Of a stretch of 16,205 nucleotides of DNA, positions 5,314 to 12,933 are shown piece after piece. The stretch's first letter is position 1. Each line of letters opens with the position of its first letter. Origin of the DNA: Syntrophaceae bacterium UBA2192 (GTDB taxonomy: Bacteria; Desulfobacterota; Syntrophia; Syntrophales; UBA2192); NCBI GenBank assembly GCA_002327315.1, contig DCVI01000209.1, positions 1-16,205 of the forward strand, read 5' to 3'. A program made the position numbers and the translations under genes. Below the pieces are notes generated by a model. That model searched no databases and had not been told where the DNA came from. It saw nothing but the letters and a program-made list of their open reading frames with translations.

Positions 5314-7656
5314 ATGACCGGATCGATTCTCAGCCAGCTTCTGGATCCCATCAAGAACGCCGATACGAAGCCGTCGACCCGCGCCAGCGTCTACCTCTAC
5401 AACCACCTGAAGCACATCGAAGGCGAGCTGGTCCGGAATATCGACGACTGTCTCCGGCGAAACCAGGCCGCAATCATTCTCTATGTCAGCCTCGAGCGCT
5501 ACCAGCAGCTCTACCCGGTGGACTACGGCCAACTGGCTGAAACGATCCTCGGCGTGTTCAGGGCGGCAAACGACCAGGGCATCGGCACGGTCTGCAGGGA
5601 TGCCGCGCTGCTCTGCCGGGAGTCTCTATGGGAGGACGACTTCCTGATGGTCCTGGAGGTGGGGCGCTCCCTCGATCTGTCCGCCTTCACGGGCTACGAC
5701 TCCGTCTCCCTCGTGAAACTCAACAAGCGGCTCAACGACGAGGTGTCCAAGACTTTCGGCAGCTCCTTTGCGGTGCGGGTCGGGTACTCCTCGATCCTCG
5801 GGCGGACGGACTACCTGAAGAACCAGATCCACGACGCCATCGTCAAAGCGCGAAAGCTCATCAAGCACTACGTCAATCTCAAGACGAACCACCTGCCCGC
5901 GGAATTCGGCGACCTGATCGGACGGTCCGCCTTCGACATCCTCTACCAGCCGATCGTCTCCCTGCGAGCGGGCCACACCCTGGGCTGGGAGTCGCTCATC
6001 CGCGGACCGAAGGGCAGCTATTTCCACGATCCCGAGTCCATCTTCTGCTTCGCCGAGGATGCGGGGCTCCTCCATGAGATCGAGACGCTCAGCTGGCGGC
6101 TGGCCATGCGCAATGCCGGCGAGCTGGGGCCGGAGCAGAAACTGTTTCTCAACGTCCACCCCCGCTCGTTCGAGAACCCCGCCTTCATGGAGGAGGCCAT
6201 CCGCCTTGTCGAGCGCGCCGGTCTCTCCCCGCAGAAGATCGTGATCGAGATCACCGAGCGCCACGACATCGCCGACCTGGCGAAGTTCCGGAAGATCCTC
6301 AAGTCCTGTCGCGACGCGGGATTCCTGATTGCCATCGACGACGTCGGCTCGGGGTTCTCCTGCCTGCAGGCCATCGCCGAGATCCGGCCCGATTTCATCA
6401 AGCTGAGCAATTCCCTGGTCCAGGGGATCCACCAGGACCGGGCGCGCTACATTCTCCTGGAGACCTTCGCAAACTTCGCCGAGAAGATCGGCTGTTCCAT
6501 CATTGCCGAAGGCATCGAGGGTGAGGCCGATCTCAAGTCGCTGATCCAGATCGGCATCCAACTCGGACAGGGATACTTCTTCCACGTCCCGGCCAGCCCG
6601 AAGCCGGCCGTCGAAAGCGGTGCCCAGGCGGCCATCAACCGGCTCATCGGGGGCGCCCCGAACAACCTCTGGAAGTACCCCCTCATCATCGGCGAGATCG
6701 CCCAGGAGGCCGTTACCGTCGACGAGAACGAGAAGGTCCGCGACGTGAAGGATTACTTCGAGAAAAACGAAAACGTGAGCGGTCTCGTCGTCACCCGTGA
6801 CGCCTTTCCCCTGGGGCTCATCATGCGCCATCATCTCGATCGCCATCTCGGGACCCGCTACGGTGTGGCCCTCTACTTCGACAAGCCCATCCGGAAGCTC
6901 ATGGATGAGTCGCCCCTGGTCGTCAAGGAGGACACCCCCATCGACTCCGTCGCCCAGTTGGCCATGAACCGGGAGCGGCTCAAACACAACGACTACATCG
7001 TTGTCGAGAGGGGAGAAAATCTCAAGGGGGTGGTCTCGGTGCAGACCATCCTCGATGCCCTGACGAAAGTCCGCCTCGAGATGGCCAAGGGGTCGAACCC
7101 CCTGACGGGGCTGCCGGGAAACAACGCCTTCGAGCAGGAGCTTTTCCGCAGGCGTGGAGGCGGGAAAGCCTTCAGCTTCATCTTCGTCGACCTGGATCAC
7201 TTCAAGACCTACAACGACAAGTACGGCTTCGAAAGGGGCGACCAGGTCCTGCTCTTTGCGGCCCGCCTGATGCGAAGCGTCCTGAACAAGTGCGGGTCGG
7301 GCCGTGATTTCCTGGGCCACATCGGCGGCGACGATTACTATATGTTTACGGAAAAGCACGAAGCGGAAAAACTGTGCGGCAAGACGATCCGCTATTTCGA
7401 CCGGCTGATCCGGGAGTTTTACGATACGGAGGACCGCAAGGCGGGAACGGTGCTTGCCCAGGACCGCGAGGGCAACGAGAAATGGTTCCCCTTCGTTTCC
7501 CTGTCGATGGTGATCATCGACATCTACCCGGAGGAGGCACTGGATCTCACGAAAACCTTCCAGTCCCTCGTCGAGCTGAAGCGGTACGCAAAGTCGATGC
7601 CGGGCAGCAAGTTTGTGCGGGATCGCAGACAACCTCCGTTGGCGTTGACGGCATGA
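5314..7656 (+). CDS. c-di-GMP protein: degenerate GGDEF, EAL, CBS pair, GGDEF
   Basis: A 780-residue cytoplasmic c-di-GMP turnover or sensing protein with no membrane segment. Residues about 50-185 resemble a worn GGDEF domain: the end (SFAVRVGYSSILG, then IHDAIVKARK) fits, but a GGDEF motif is absent. The EAL domain (195-430) has E226-S-L, N280, E312, D342-D343, K363, E399 and Q419, so phosphodiesterase activity looks possible; the usual KxD Asp is S365. Two CBS motifs (about 455-585) suggest nucleotide sensing. The C-terminal GGDEF (590-760) has FVDLDHFKTYND and the variant signature GGDDY (671-675). Its inhibitory RxxD site reads SGRD, lacking the Arg. Net activity cannot be told. It follows cpaF by 120 bp and precedes the sigma-54 regulator by 65 bp, probably as an operon. 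The Shine-Dalgarno (GAGTGAG) is weak. Confidence 0.9.
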   Translation: MTGSILSQLLDPIKNADTKPSTRASVYLYNHLKHIEGELVRNIDDCLRRNQAAIILYVSLERYQQLYPVDYGQLAETILGVFRAANDQGIGTVCRDAALLCRESLWEDDFLMVLEVGRSLDLSAFTGYDSVSLVKLNKRLNDEVSKTFGSSFAVRVGYSSILGRTDYLKNQIHDAIVKARKLIKHYVNLKTNHLPAEFGDLIGRSAFDILYQPIVSLRAGHTLGWESLIRGPKGSYFHDPESIFCFAEDAGLLHEIETLSWRLAMRNAGELGPEQKLFLNVHPRSFENPAFMEEAIRLVERAGLSPQKIVIEITERHDIADLAKFRKILKSCRDAGFLIAIDDVGSGFSCLQAIAEIRPDFIKLSNSLVQGIHQDRARYILLETFANFAEKIGCSIIAEGIEGEADLKSLIQIGIQLGQGYFFHVPASPKPAVESGAQAAINRLIGGAPNNLWKYPLIIGEIAQEAVTVDENEKVRDVKDYFEKNENVSGLVVTRDAFPLGLIMRHHLDRHLGTRYGVALYFDKPIRKLMDESPLVVKEDTPIDSVAQLAMNRERLKHNDYIVVERGENLKGVVSVQTILDALTKVRLEMAKGSNPLTGLPGNNAFEQELFRRRGGGKAFSFIFVDLDHFKTYNDKYGFERGDQVLLFAARLMRSVLNKCGSGRDFLGHIGGDDYYMFTEKHEAEKLCGKTIRYFDRLIREFYDTEDRKAGTVLAQDREGNEKWFPFVSLSMVIIDIYPEEALDLTKTFQSLVELKRYAKSMPGSKFVRDRRQPPLALTA

Positions 7657-7721
7657 AAGGCGCTGAGGAGGCAATCCATAAACCGGTGGCGCAGGCCCCC
7701 GAAACCCAAGGATGAAGGACC

Positions 7722-9089
7722 ATGGAAAACATTCTGATCGTCGATGAGGATCCGGGATTTCTGGAAAAAGCGAAGCACCTTCTGCACCGTGGCGGGTATG
7801 ACGATGTGCTGACCGAGGCGGACCCCGGGCAGGCCATGGAGCGGATCGACCGGGGAGCTCTCTACGACGCCGTCCTCATCGACCTGGACATGCAGGGTCT
7901 GGACGGGCTGTGGCTGATGGACGCCATTCACGAGGCCGACCCCGATACGGAATGCATCGTCCTGAGCGCCCTGAACGAGGCCCGGCTTGCCGTGGAGTGC
8001 ATCAAGAAAGGCGCCGGCGATTACCTCGCAAAGCCCGTGTCCGACGACCGGCTCCTGGCTGCCGTGAATCAGGCCATGGGCAGGCTGCAGCGCTCCAGGG
8101 CCGCCTTCTCCCCCCAGCCGGAACCCACGGATGCCTCCGTGGCTGGGAATGCCTTCGAATCGATCGTCACCCGTTCGGAGAAGATGCGAAGAATTCTCCA
8201 GGAAGCCCGGCTACACGCCCCGAGCGACGTGACGGTTCTCATAACGGGCGAGAGCGGCACGGGGAAGGAGCTGCTCGCCCGGGCGATTCACCGGGTGAGC
8301 GGCCGTTCCGGGGCTCCCTTCTCGTCGATCAACATGGCCTCCCTTGCAGGAAGCCTCTTCGATTCGGAGTTCTTCGGGCACACCCGGGGGGCCTTCACGG
8401 GCGCCGAGCGCGACCGGGTCGGTTATCTCGAGCACAGCAACGGCGGGACCCTGTTTCTCGACGAGGTGGCGGACCTTCCCATCGACTTTCAGGGAAAGCT
8501 GCTTCGCGTGCTCGAACAGGGCGAATTCATCCGGCTGGGCGCGAGCGCCGCGCAGAAGGCGGACGTGCGGTTCATCTCGGCCACCAATGCGGATCTCGAC
8601 CGGCAACTCGCGAGGAGGTCGTTCAGGCAGGATCTCTACTATCGCCTCAAAGGGGTCAGGCTGCATCTGCCCCCGCTGAGGGAGCGCAGGGAGGACATTC
8701 CGCTGCTTGTCGATCATTTCCTCTCGGAGTTCGGACGCAGCCGTGCGGTTCACAGGATCGACGGGGAGGCCATGAGGGCGCTCGCGGGATACGACTACCC
8801 CGGCAATGTGAGGGAGCTGCGCGCCGTCATCCAGTCGGCGGTGAACCTCGTGGAGGGCAGTTGCCTCACCCTGAGTTCCCTGCCGGCATACCTCCGGCAG
8901 CATCACAGAAAAAGATCGGCAGGGAAGTTCGTACCCTCAGGAGTCATCGCACCTCTTGAGGAGATCGAACGCCAACACGTGCTTCTTGCCTACGATCAGA
9001 GCGGGAAGAACAAGGTCCAGGCGGCAAGGGTTCTGGGGATCGGAGTCAATACCCTCCGCCGGAAGCTTTCACTGTATGGGATCCGGTAA
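7722..9089 (+). CDS. NtrC-family sigma-54-dependent response regulator
   Basis: A 455-residue transcription activator. The receiver domain (1-120) has acidic residues D9 and D11, probable phosphosite D54 (VLIDLDM) and K104 (AKPVS). The AAA+ domain (about 145-385) has Walker A GESGTGKE (176-183), the sigma-54 contact loop GAFTGA (223-228), Walker B GGTLFLDE (241-248) and an arginine-finger region (FRQDLYYRLKGVRL). A Fis-type helix-turn-helix ends the protein (about 412-455; NKVQAARVLGIGVNTLRRKL). Every part needed for sigma-54 activation is present. AAGGA lies three bases before the ATG. No partner histidine kinase is adjacent; the nearest kinase-like gene (11288) appears catalytically impaired. 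Sigma-54-like promoters at 3795 and 11228 are natural candidate targets. Confidence 0.95.
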   Translation: MENILIVDEDPGFLEKAKHLLHRGGYDDVLTEADPGQAMERIDRGALYDAVLIDLDMQGLDGLWLMDAIHEADPDTECIVLSALNEARLAVECIKKGAGDYLAKPVSDDRLLAAVNQAMGRLQRSRAAFSPQPEPTDASVAGNAFESIVTRSEKMRRILQEARLHAPSDVTVLITGESGTGKELLARAIHRVSGRSGAPFSSINMASLAGSLFDSEFFGHTRGAFTGAERDRVGYLEHSNGGTLFLDEVADLPIDFQGKLLRVLEQGEFIRLGASAAQKADVRFISATNADLDRQLARRSFRQDLYYRLKGVRLHLPPLRERREDIPLLVDHFLSEFGRSRAVHRIDGEAMRALAGYDYPGNVRELRAVIQSAVNLVEGSCLTLSSLPAYLRQHHRKRSAGKFVPSGVIAPLEEIERQHVLLAYDQSGKNKVQAARVLGIGVNTLRRKLSLYGIR

Positions 9090-9102
9090 CGGTTCGGGCG
9101 AG

Positions 9103-9456
9103 TCACTCCTTGGGATATCGGACAAGGATCCATGCCGACGGTACAATGATAATCAGAATCAGTCCGCAATAACGGATCAAAGAGGATTCCGTCCGGACGA
9201 AATCGGCTGCCGGCAAGGTCAAAATGCAGGCCAAGGCCAGTGCCGCTGTCATTTTGAGGGAATGGGACGGGAAGCGGAGGCGTCTCCGACCGGTGGGGAA
9301 AAGAAGGCGCAGACCGCGCATGCGGGCGAGAGCACCGAAGGACTGCCTCAAACCGGCCAGGATGCGGCACAAGGCGGCCCCCACGATAAGGGCATAAAAT
9401 GCAACAACGACCAGGAGCCACAGACCCAGGATCAGGGATATGAGAAAACTCGTCAT
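9103..9456 (-). CDS. Small integral membrane protein of unknown function
   Basis: A 117-residue protein from the ATG at 9456; upstream in-frame starts are ATG 9468 and TTG 9501. It has three predicted hydrophobic spans: residues about 3-29 (FLISLILGLWLLVVVAFYAL onward), 65-82 (MTAALALACILTLP) and 93-110 (YCGLILIIIVPSAWIL). A basic loop (RMRGLRLLFPTGRRRLRF) lies between the first two and is probably cytoplasmic. GC-rich third positions in this frame support it over overlapping frames. It converges with the response regulator gene, with 13 bases between the stops. No clear ribosome binding site and no family recognised. Confidence 0.6.
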   Translation of the reverse strand: MTSFLISLILGLWLLVVVAFYALIVGAALCRILAGLRQSFGALARMRGLRLLFPTGRRRLRFPSHSLKMTAALALACILTLPAADFVRTESSLIRYCGLILIIIVPSAWILVRYPKE

Positions 9457-9524
9457 TTCGGGACCCATTCCGGGTAGTTGGGAAAACCAGGTAACTTGCA
9501 AGATTCATGGCATCGCGGCAGTGA

Positions 9525-9540
9525 CGGCATGATATTCGCA
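9525..9540 (+). promoter_or_regulatory. Possible sigma-54-type promoter before the Sm-like gene
   Basis: CGGCATGATATTCGCA has GG and GC 10 bases apart, R and Y positions fitting and A after GC. It deviates from the consensus at three positions (C for T first, T for C, C for T). A start near 9551 would give a 57-base leader. Confidence 0.4.
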
Positions 9541-9607
9541 AAAGAGCAAAAGAGACATATCAACGACGGGGACGCTGTGTGGGCCTGACCCGTTAAAGGA
9601 GGAAATC

Positions 9608-9841
9608 ATGGCGGCGCAAGTGATCGATTATGTGAAAAATTACAAGAACATCGCCGTGAAGATGTCGGACGGCTCCGAAGTGAAAGGCAGGATCAACATC
9701 ATGAGTTTCGCCAGGCTCTCGGATCTGATGAAGCACTCGACGGACAAGTTTATCACCGTGCTGTCCGAGGAAATGGACGGGGCCCAGAAGGTTGTGATCG
9801 TCAACAAGGACTATGTCGTCTGGGCGCAAACGGAGGATTGA
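9608..9841 (+). CDS. Small Sm-like protein (DUF6812-like)
   Basis: A 77-residue, strand-rich protein. The pattern IAVKMSDGSEVKGRINI, ARLSDLM, KFITVLSE, then KVVIVNKDYVVW matches small beta-barrel proteins with a V-x-G-x-I turn and an RLSD-helix (DUF6812-like, Sm/PRC-barrel-like in layout). Members are short, often encoded near signalling or pilus genes, and uncharacterised as far as I know. A strong Shine-Dalgarno AAGGAGG (9596-9602) lies five bases before the ATG, suggesting high expression. No signal peptide or membrane segment, so cytoplasmic. Gene call is strong; the family name is a resemblance made by eye. Confidence 0.8.
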   Translation: MAAQVIDYVKNYKNIAVKMSDGSEVKGRINIMSFARLSDLMKHSTDKFITVLSEEMDGAQKVVIVNKDYVVWAQTED

Positions 9842-9968
9842 GGATACGGCGGCAGGAGATGTCGATTACCCGGTTGCACATGGGGGCATCTGTGCCGATC
9901 CCCGGACTTAAGAAAAATCGGAAGACAACCGATATTCTCTTCGGGCGGATGAAATGCCTGGGAGAGCC

Positions 9969-10166
9969 ATGCCGTCGACAACCTCGACAGAATCCATAAC
10001 AAGAAACGACTCGGCGAAGGGCGCGGCCCTGCTACTTACGGGGCTCTTCATCCTGTTTTTCGCGACGAAATACATTCTGTTCTCTTCCGGGCTTGTCGAG
10101 AGGCCGATGCCGGGGAGCCATTTATTTTACATTTTCGATCTTATGGACAGGCTCTCGTTCTGGTGA
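9969..10166 (+). CDS. Single-span membrane peptide of unknown function
   Basis: A 65-residue protein starting at ATG 9969, preceded by GGGAG at 9960-9964. It has a polar Thr/Ser-rich N-terminus, one strong transmembrane segment (GAALLLTGLFILFFATKYIL) and a short tail ending RLSFW. The in-frame ATG at 9954 has no ribosome binding site. It follows the Sm-like gene by 127 bp and converges with the TPR gene (28-bp gap). No family recognised; it is real if the good start context is not chance. Confidence 0.5.
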   Translation: MPSTTSTESITRNDSAKGAALLLTGLFILFFATKYILFSSGLVERPMPGSHLFYIFDLMDRLSFW

Positions 10167-10194
10167 GTCCAGGGTCCATTCCCCCTTCACTCGT

Positions 10195-10818
10195 TCACAC
10201 GTCCAGCTTCTTTGCTTTCAGGAAATATCTTGCCGACAGATAGCCCAGTTCCGCCGCGACGCGGATATCCTTCAGGGCCTCCTCCGTCCGACCCTGCCTC
10301 CAAGAGGCGATACCACGGATATAATGGATTTTCGCGTCCCGGGGTGAAAGCTCCAGCGCCCGGGTGTAATCGGCGATGGCCTGCTCGATATTGTCCAGTC
10401 GCTCGAAGGCCATGCCGCGGTTCAGATAGGCCCTGGCATCGCCGGGGTTGAGCGCGATGGCCGATGCGAAAGCCCGCAGGGCCTCCCGATACCGATCGGT
10501 CGTGTGCAGCAGCACAAACCCCTGCTCGAACCACTCCTCGGCGCTCGGCAACGCCTTGACTTCTTTGCGTCGCAGGAGTTTCGAGATCAACCCGGGCGGC
10601 TTTTCCTTTTTCGTCGGCCGGAGCGCTTCCCGCCTCTCCGGCCCCATGAACCCGTTGGACTTCACCCTGACCGGATCCTTTCCCACGTCCACCCATCGGC
10701 TCTCCGAGGGGCGGAAGAACTGCCTGATCTTTCTTTCCGGGATCAGCTCGTTCAAGGTGACATCGTCTATCAGGCCTTCGCGATTGTTCCAGTATCGAAC
10801 TTGTATGAGTTTGTACAT
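10195..10818 (-). CDS. TPR protein with GSU3473-like N-terminal domain
   Basis: A 207-residue soluble protein. Residues 1-50 (YKLIQVRYWNNREGLIDDV, LNELIPERKIRQFFRPSE, RWVDVGKDPVR) look like the small GSU3473-type domain seen in Geobacter: a short strand-rich module with an R-x-S-x-x-W-V-x-V/I-G-x-D-P-V-R ending. After a basic linker (about 50-90), residues 92-195 form three TPR-like helix pairs (for example AYLNRGMAFERLDNIEQAIADY, split here over one repeat, and IHYIRGIASWRQGRTEEALKD), implying protein-protein contacts. The start at 10818 is chosen over 10839 because GGAGGAGG lies five bases before it. Partners are unknown; the gene stands alone on the minus strand. Confidence 0.8.
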   Translation of the reverse strand: MYKLIQVRYWNNREGLIDDVTLNELIPERKIRQFFRPSESRWVDVGKDPVRVKSNGFMGPERREALRPTKKEKPPGLISKLLRRKEVKALPSAEEWFEQGFVLLHTTDRYREALRAFASAIALNPGDARAYLNRGMAFERLDNIEQAIADYTRALELSPRDAKIHYIRGIASWRQGRTEEALKDIRVAAELGYLSARYFLKAKKLDV

Positions 10819-10850
10819 CGATGCCTCCTCCCTGCTCACCTTTTACAAAG

Positions 10851-10866
10851 AACAAGATCCGTGCCG
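10851..10866 (-). promoter_or_regulatory. Possible sigma-54-type promoter of the TPR gene
   Basis: On the minus strand, CGGCACGGATCTTGTT has a consensus-like CACG and TT but GT instead of the usual GC at -12. Spacing is right (10 bases), and a start near 10841 gives a 23-base leader to the ATG at 10818. The -12 deviation keeps confidence low. Confidence 0.35.
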
Positions 10867-11227
10867 GTCTGAACGGCCCGACACTAAATTAAATGTAATA
10901 AAATTAGACTATTAGAAATGTAACGGATCGCTTGCCGTCCTGAAATTGAAGGAATGCAGGGCCATTTCAGGTGGCAGTGAGGTCAACTGTCCGAAATAAA
11001 ACAATTCTTTAATATCGGTGCCATTTTGCAGTGGTCCGGAGCCGCGACGGCAGCGTTCCCCGCCTCTATAAACGACCATGCCAAAAGGGACCGGAATTTC
11101 CAACATCCTGTTTTATCGATATTATTTTTTCCATGAGTCCGTTCCGGCATAAGACGATCACACGATGCCGACAAGGCAATGATTTGTAACCATATGAATT
11201 ACAACGGAAATATTCATTTTTGCTTCA
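10867..11227. other. Divergent intergenic region, no gene recognised
   Basis: About 360 bp of AT-richer DNA between the TPR gene (minus) and the kinase-like gene (plus). I see an AT-rich stretch at 10885-10920 and a dyad at 11184-11204. Two short overlapping minus frames (to 11106 and 11174) have no ribosome binding site or family resemblance, and I do not call them. Confidence 0.5.
11184..11204. promoter_or_regulatory. Dyad TTGTAA-N9-TTACAA before the kinase-like gene
   Basis: A perfect 6-bp inverted repeat with a 9-bp spacer, centred about 35 bases upstream of the sigma-54-like -24 element. Its size and spacing suit a dimeric DNA-binding protein. Function is inferred from position only. 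Confidence 0.35.
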
Positions 11228-11243
11228 CGGCATGTTCGGTGCT
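11228..11243 (+). promoter_or_regulatory. Sigma-54-type promoter before the kinase-like gene
   Basis: CGGCATGTTCGGTGCT has GG and GC 10 bases apart and is almost the same as the element before cpaF (3795-3810): from the first C through the C after the final T, 15 of 17 positions agree. The start would be near 11254, a 34-base leader. The repeated match strengthens both calls. Confidence 0.6.
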
Positions 11244-11287
11244 CTATATGCCGGTCAACAAGACACGGCACATCAGGGAGTGACACC

Positions 11288-12886
11288 ATGCACGGGCAGA
11301 CACCGGAGAAGGAAACCAGGAACAGAGCAAGATACCGGAGTGGCGCAACGAGCCGTGAGGGGCGCAGGGGACAGACCGCGTCTCTTTCCGCGAGGCTGAT
11401 GGCTCATGTTCCCTTCGGTCTTGCGGTCACGAACCCCGATGGGACGCTCGAATATGTCAACCCTGTGTTTACATCTCTTTTCGGCTATGACAAGGCGGAT
11501 CTGCCGGACAGGGCAACCTGGTTCGAGAAGGCCTTCGTCGATCCGTCCGAGCGCGACAGGATGGAGCGAAGCTATCAGGAGGATGCGGTGGCCTCTCTCG
11601 AAACCCTGTCTTCCCGGCCCCGGGCCATGACGATTCGAACCCGCGACGGTCGGAGCCTCTTTTGCGAAGTCCGCGTTCAGGCGCTGCCCACGGGAGAGCA
11701 TCTTGTTGTCTACGAGAATATTACGGATCGCTCGAAGCTCGAGGCGGAGCGTGTCAACACCGGCAAAATGGAGGCGATAGGAAACCTCGCCGGTGGGATC
11801 GCCCATACCGTCAACAACATCCTCATGGGCATTCAGGGCTACACGTCACTGCTCCTCATGAGGAAAGGCCCCAATGACAACGATTACAAACACCTTAAGG
11901 CGATCGAGGAACAGGTGCGCGCCGGCTCGGAGCTTACAGGTCGCATCCTGACCTTTTCCCGCAGCGGCATGGGTGAGTTTCTTCCTGCCGATCTCAACGA
12001 AATCGTCCGGAAGACCTCGACGATCTTCGGCAACACCCGACGCGACATCGCCATCCGAAGAAAACTCCAGGACAACCTTTCGAGGGTGGAGGCGGACCGG
12101 GGCCAGATCGAGAAGGCGCTGATCATTCTGTACGTCAAGGCGCGTCAGTCCATGCCGAGGGGCGGCGAGCTCCTTCTCGAATCACGCAATATCCGGCTCG
12201 GGGAGGAAGAAGCGGAAGCTTACGGACTGCAAACCGGGGCATATGTTCTTGTGACGGTCACGCACGGCGGGAGGGTTCTCGACGACGCTGCGGCCGGAAA
12301 AATCTTTGAGCCCACTCTCGAAGCGGGCGGTATCGGCCAGGGCTTTGACCTGACCTCCGCCTATGGGATCGTTCGCAGCCATGGCGGTGTACTCACGGTC
12401 GGGGGAGAAGAGGGTGTCGGAACGTCGTTCCGGGTCTACCTGCCTGCCTCGGGGGGGGCACGGCCCGGAGAAGGCGAATCTCCTGCGGGGATTCTCAAGG
12501 GTACGGAGACCGTTCTGCTCGTGGACGACGAGGACGTAGTGCTCGACGTGAATCGGGAGATCCTGGAGAGCCAGGGTTACAAGGTGCTTACGGCTCGGAA
12601 CGGAAAAGAGGGCCTGGAGATCTACAGGCATCGCCATGACGAAATCGCCCTTGTGCTCCTGGACATGGTCATGCCCGGAATCAACGGCGAGGAGACCTTT
12701 GACCTTCTCAGGCGGATCGATCCGGGGGTGAAGGTCATCCTGGCCAGCGGGTACAGCACCAACGACCAGATCCGGAACATGATGCGAAACGGCTGCTGCG
12801 CCTTCCTGCAGAAGCCGTTCGGGAATATGGAATTGATGATGAAAGTCAGGGAGATTCTAGATGGCGGGACATTTTCCCGGCACTGA
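11288..12886 (+). CDS. Hybrid kinase-like protein (PAS, HisKA, worn ATPase, receiver)
   Basis: A 532-residue cytoplasmic signalling protein. A PAS domain (about 35-150; GLAVTNPDGTLEYVNP) leads to a histidine-kinase dimerisation region with H173 (GGIAHTVNNILMGIQGY). The ATPase domain that follows (about 265-387) is badly eroded. The N-box NLxxNA reads ILYVKA, the DxGxG box reads THGGR, and the GTGLGL lid reads GIGQGF. Only FEP and the closing GVGTSFRVYLP are family-like. Related proteins with the same VNN-LMGIQGY hallmark keep these boxes, so autophosphorylation here is doubtful. The C-terminal receiver (407-525) is complete: D413-D414, phosphosite D459 (LLDMVMPG), S487 region and K509. Likely a receiver or scaffold phosphorylated by another kinase. 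AGGGAG lies seven bases before the ATG. The CsgD-like regulator follows. Confidence 0.88.
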   Translation: MHGQTPEKETRNRARYRSGATSREGRRGQTASLSARLMAHVPFGLAVTNPDGTLEYVNPVFTSLFGYDKADLPDRATWFEKAFVDPSERDRMERSYQEDAVASLETLSSRPRAMTIRTRDGRSLFCEVRVQALPTGEHLVVYENITDRSKLEAERVNTGKMEAIGNLAGGIAHTVNNILMGIQGYTSLLLMRKGPNDNDYKHLKAIEEQVRAGSELTGRILTFSRSGMGEFLPADLNEIVRKTSTIFGNTRRDIAIRRKLQDNLSRVEADRGQIEKALIILYVKARQSMPRGGELLLESRNIRLGEEEAEAYGLQTGAYVLVTVTHGGRVLDDAAAGKIFEPTLEAGGIGQGFDLTSAYGIVRSHGGVLTVGGEEGVGTSFRVYLPASGGARPGEGESPAGILKGTETVLLVDDEDVVLDVNREILESQGYKVLTARNGKEGLEIYRHRHDEIALVLLDMVMPGINGEETFDLLRRIDPGVKVILASGYSTNDQIRNMMRNGCCAFLQKPFGNMELMMKVREILDGGTFSRH

Positions 12887-12907
12887 GATCCCTATGGTTA
12901 TCAACGC

Positions 12908-12923
12908 GGATCCCCGGGGATCC
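12908..12923. promoter_or_regulatory. 16-bp perfect palindrome before the CsgD-like gene
   Basis: GGATCCCCGGGGATCC is a perfect palindrome in the 47-bp gap between the kinase-like gene and the LuxR-family gene, 11 bases before the ATG at 12934. It could be an operator (for example autoregulation) or an mRNA hairpin masking the start site. No experimental basis. Confidence 0.35.
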
Positions 12924-12933
12924 TCTCAAGGCG

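Noticed and set aside
5626..7674. A 682-residue open frame antisense to the c-di-GMP gene
   Set aside because: The sense strand carries complete EAL, CBS and GGDEF motifs; the antisense frame is open because of GC-rich codon bias and has no family features.
10912..11174. Two overlapping short minus-strand frames in the divergent intergenic region
   Set aside because: No ribosome binding site, no family resemblance, and they overlap each other in different frames in AT-richer DNA.
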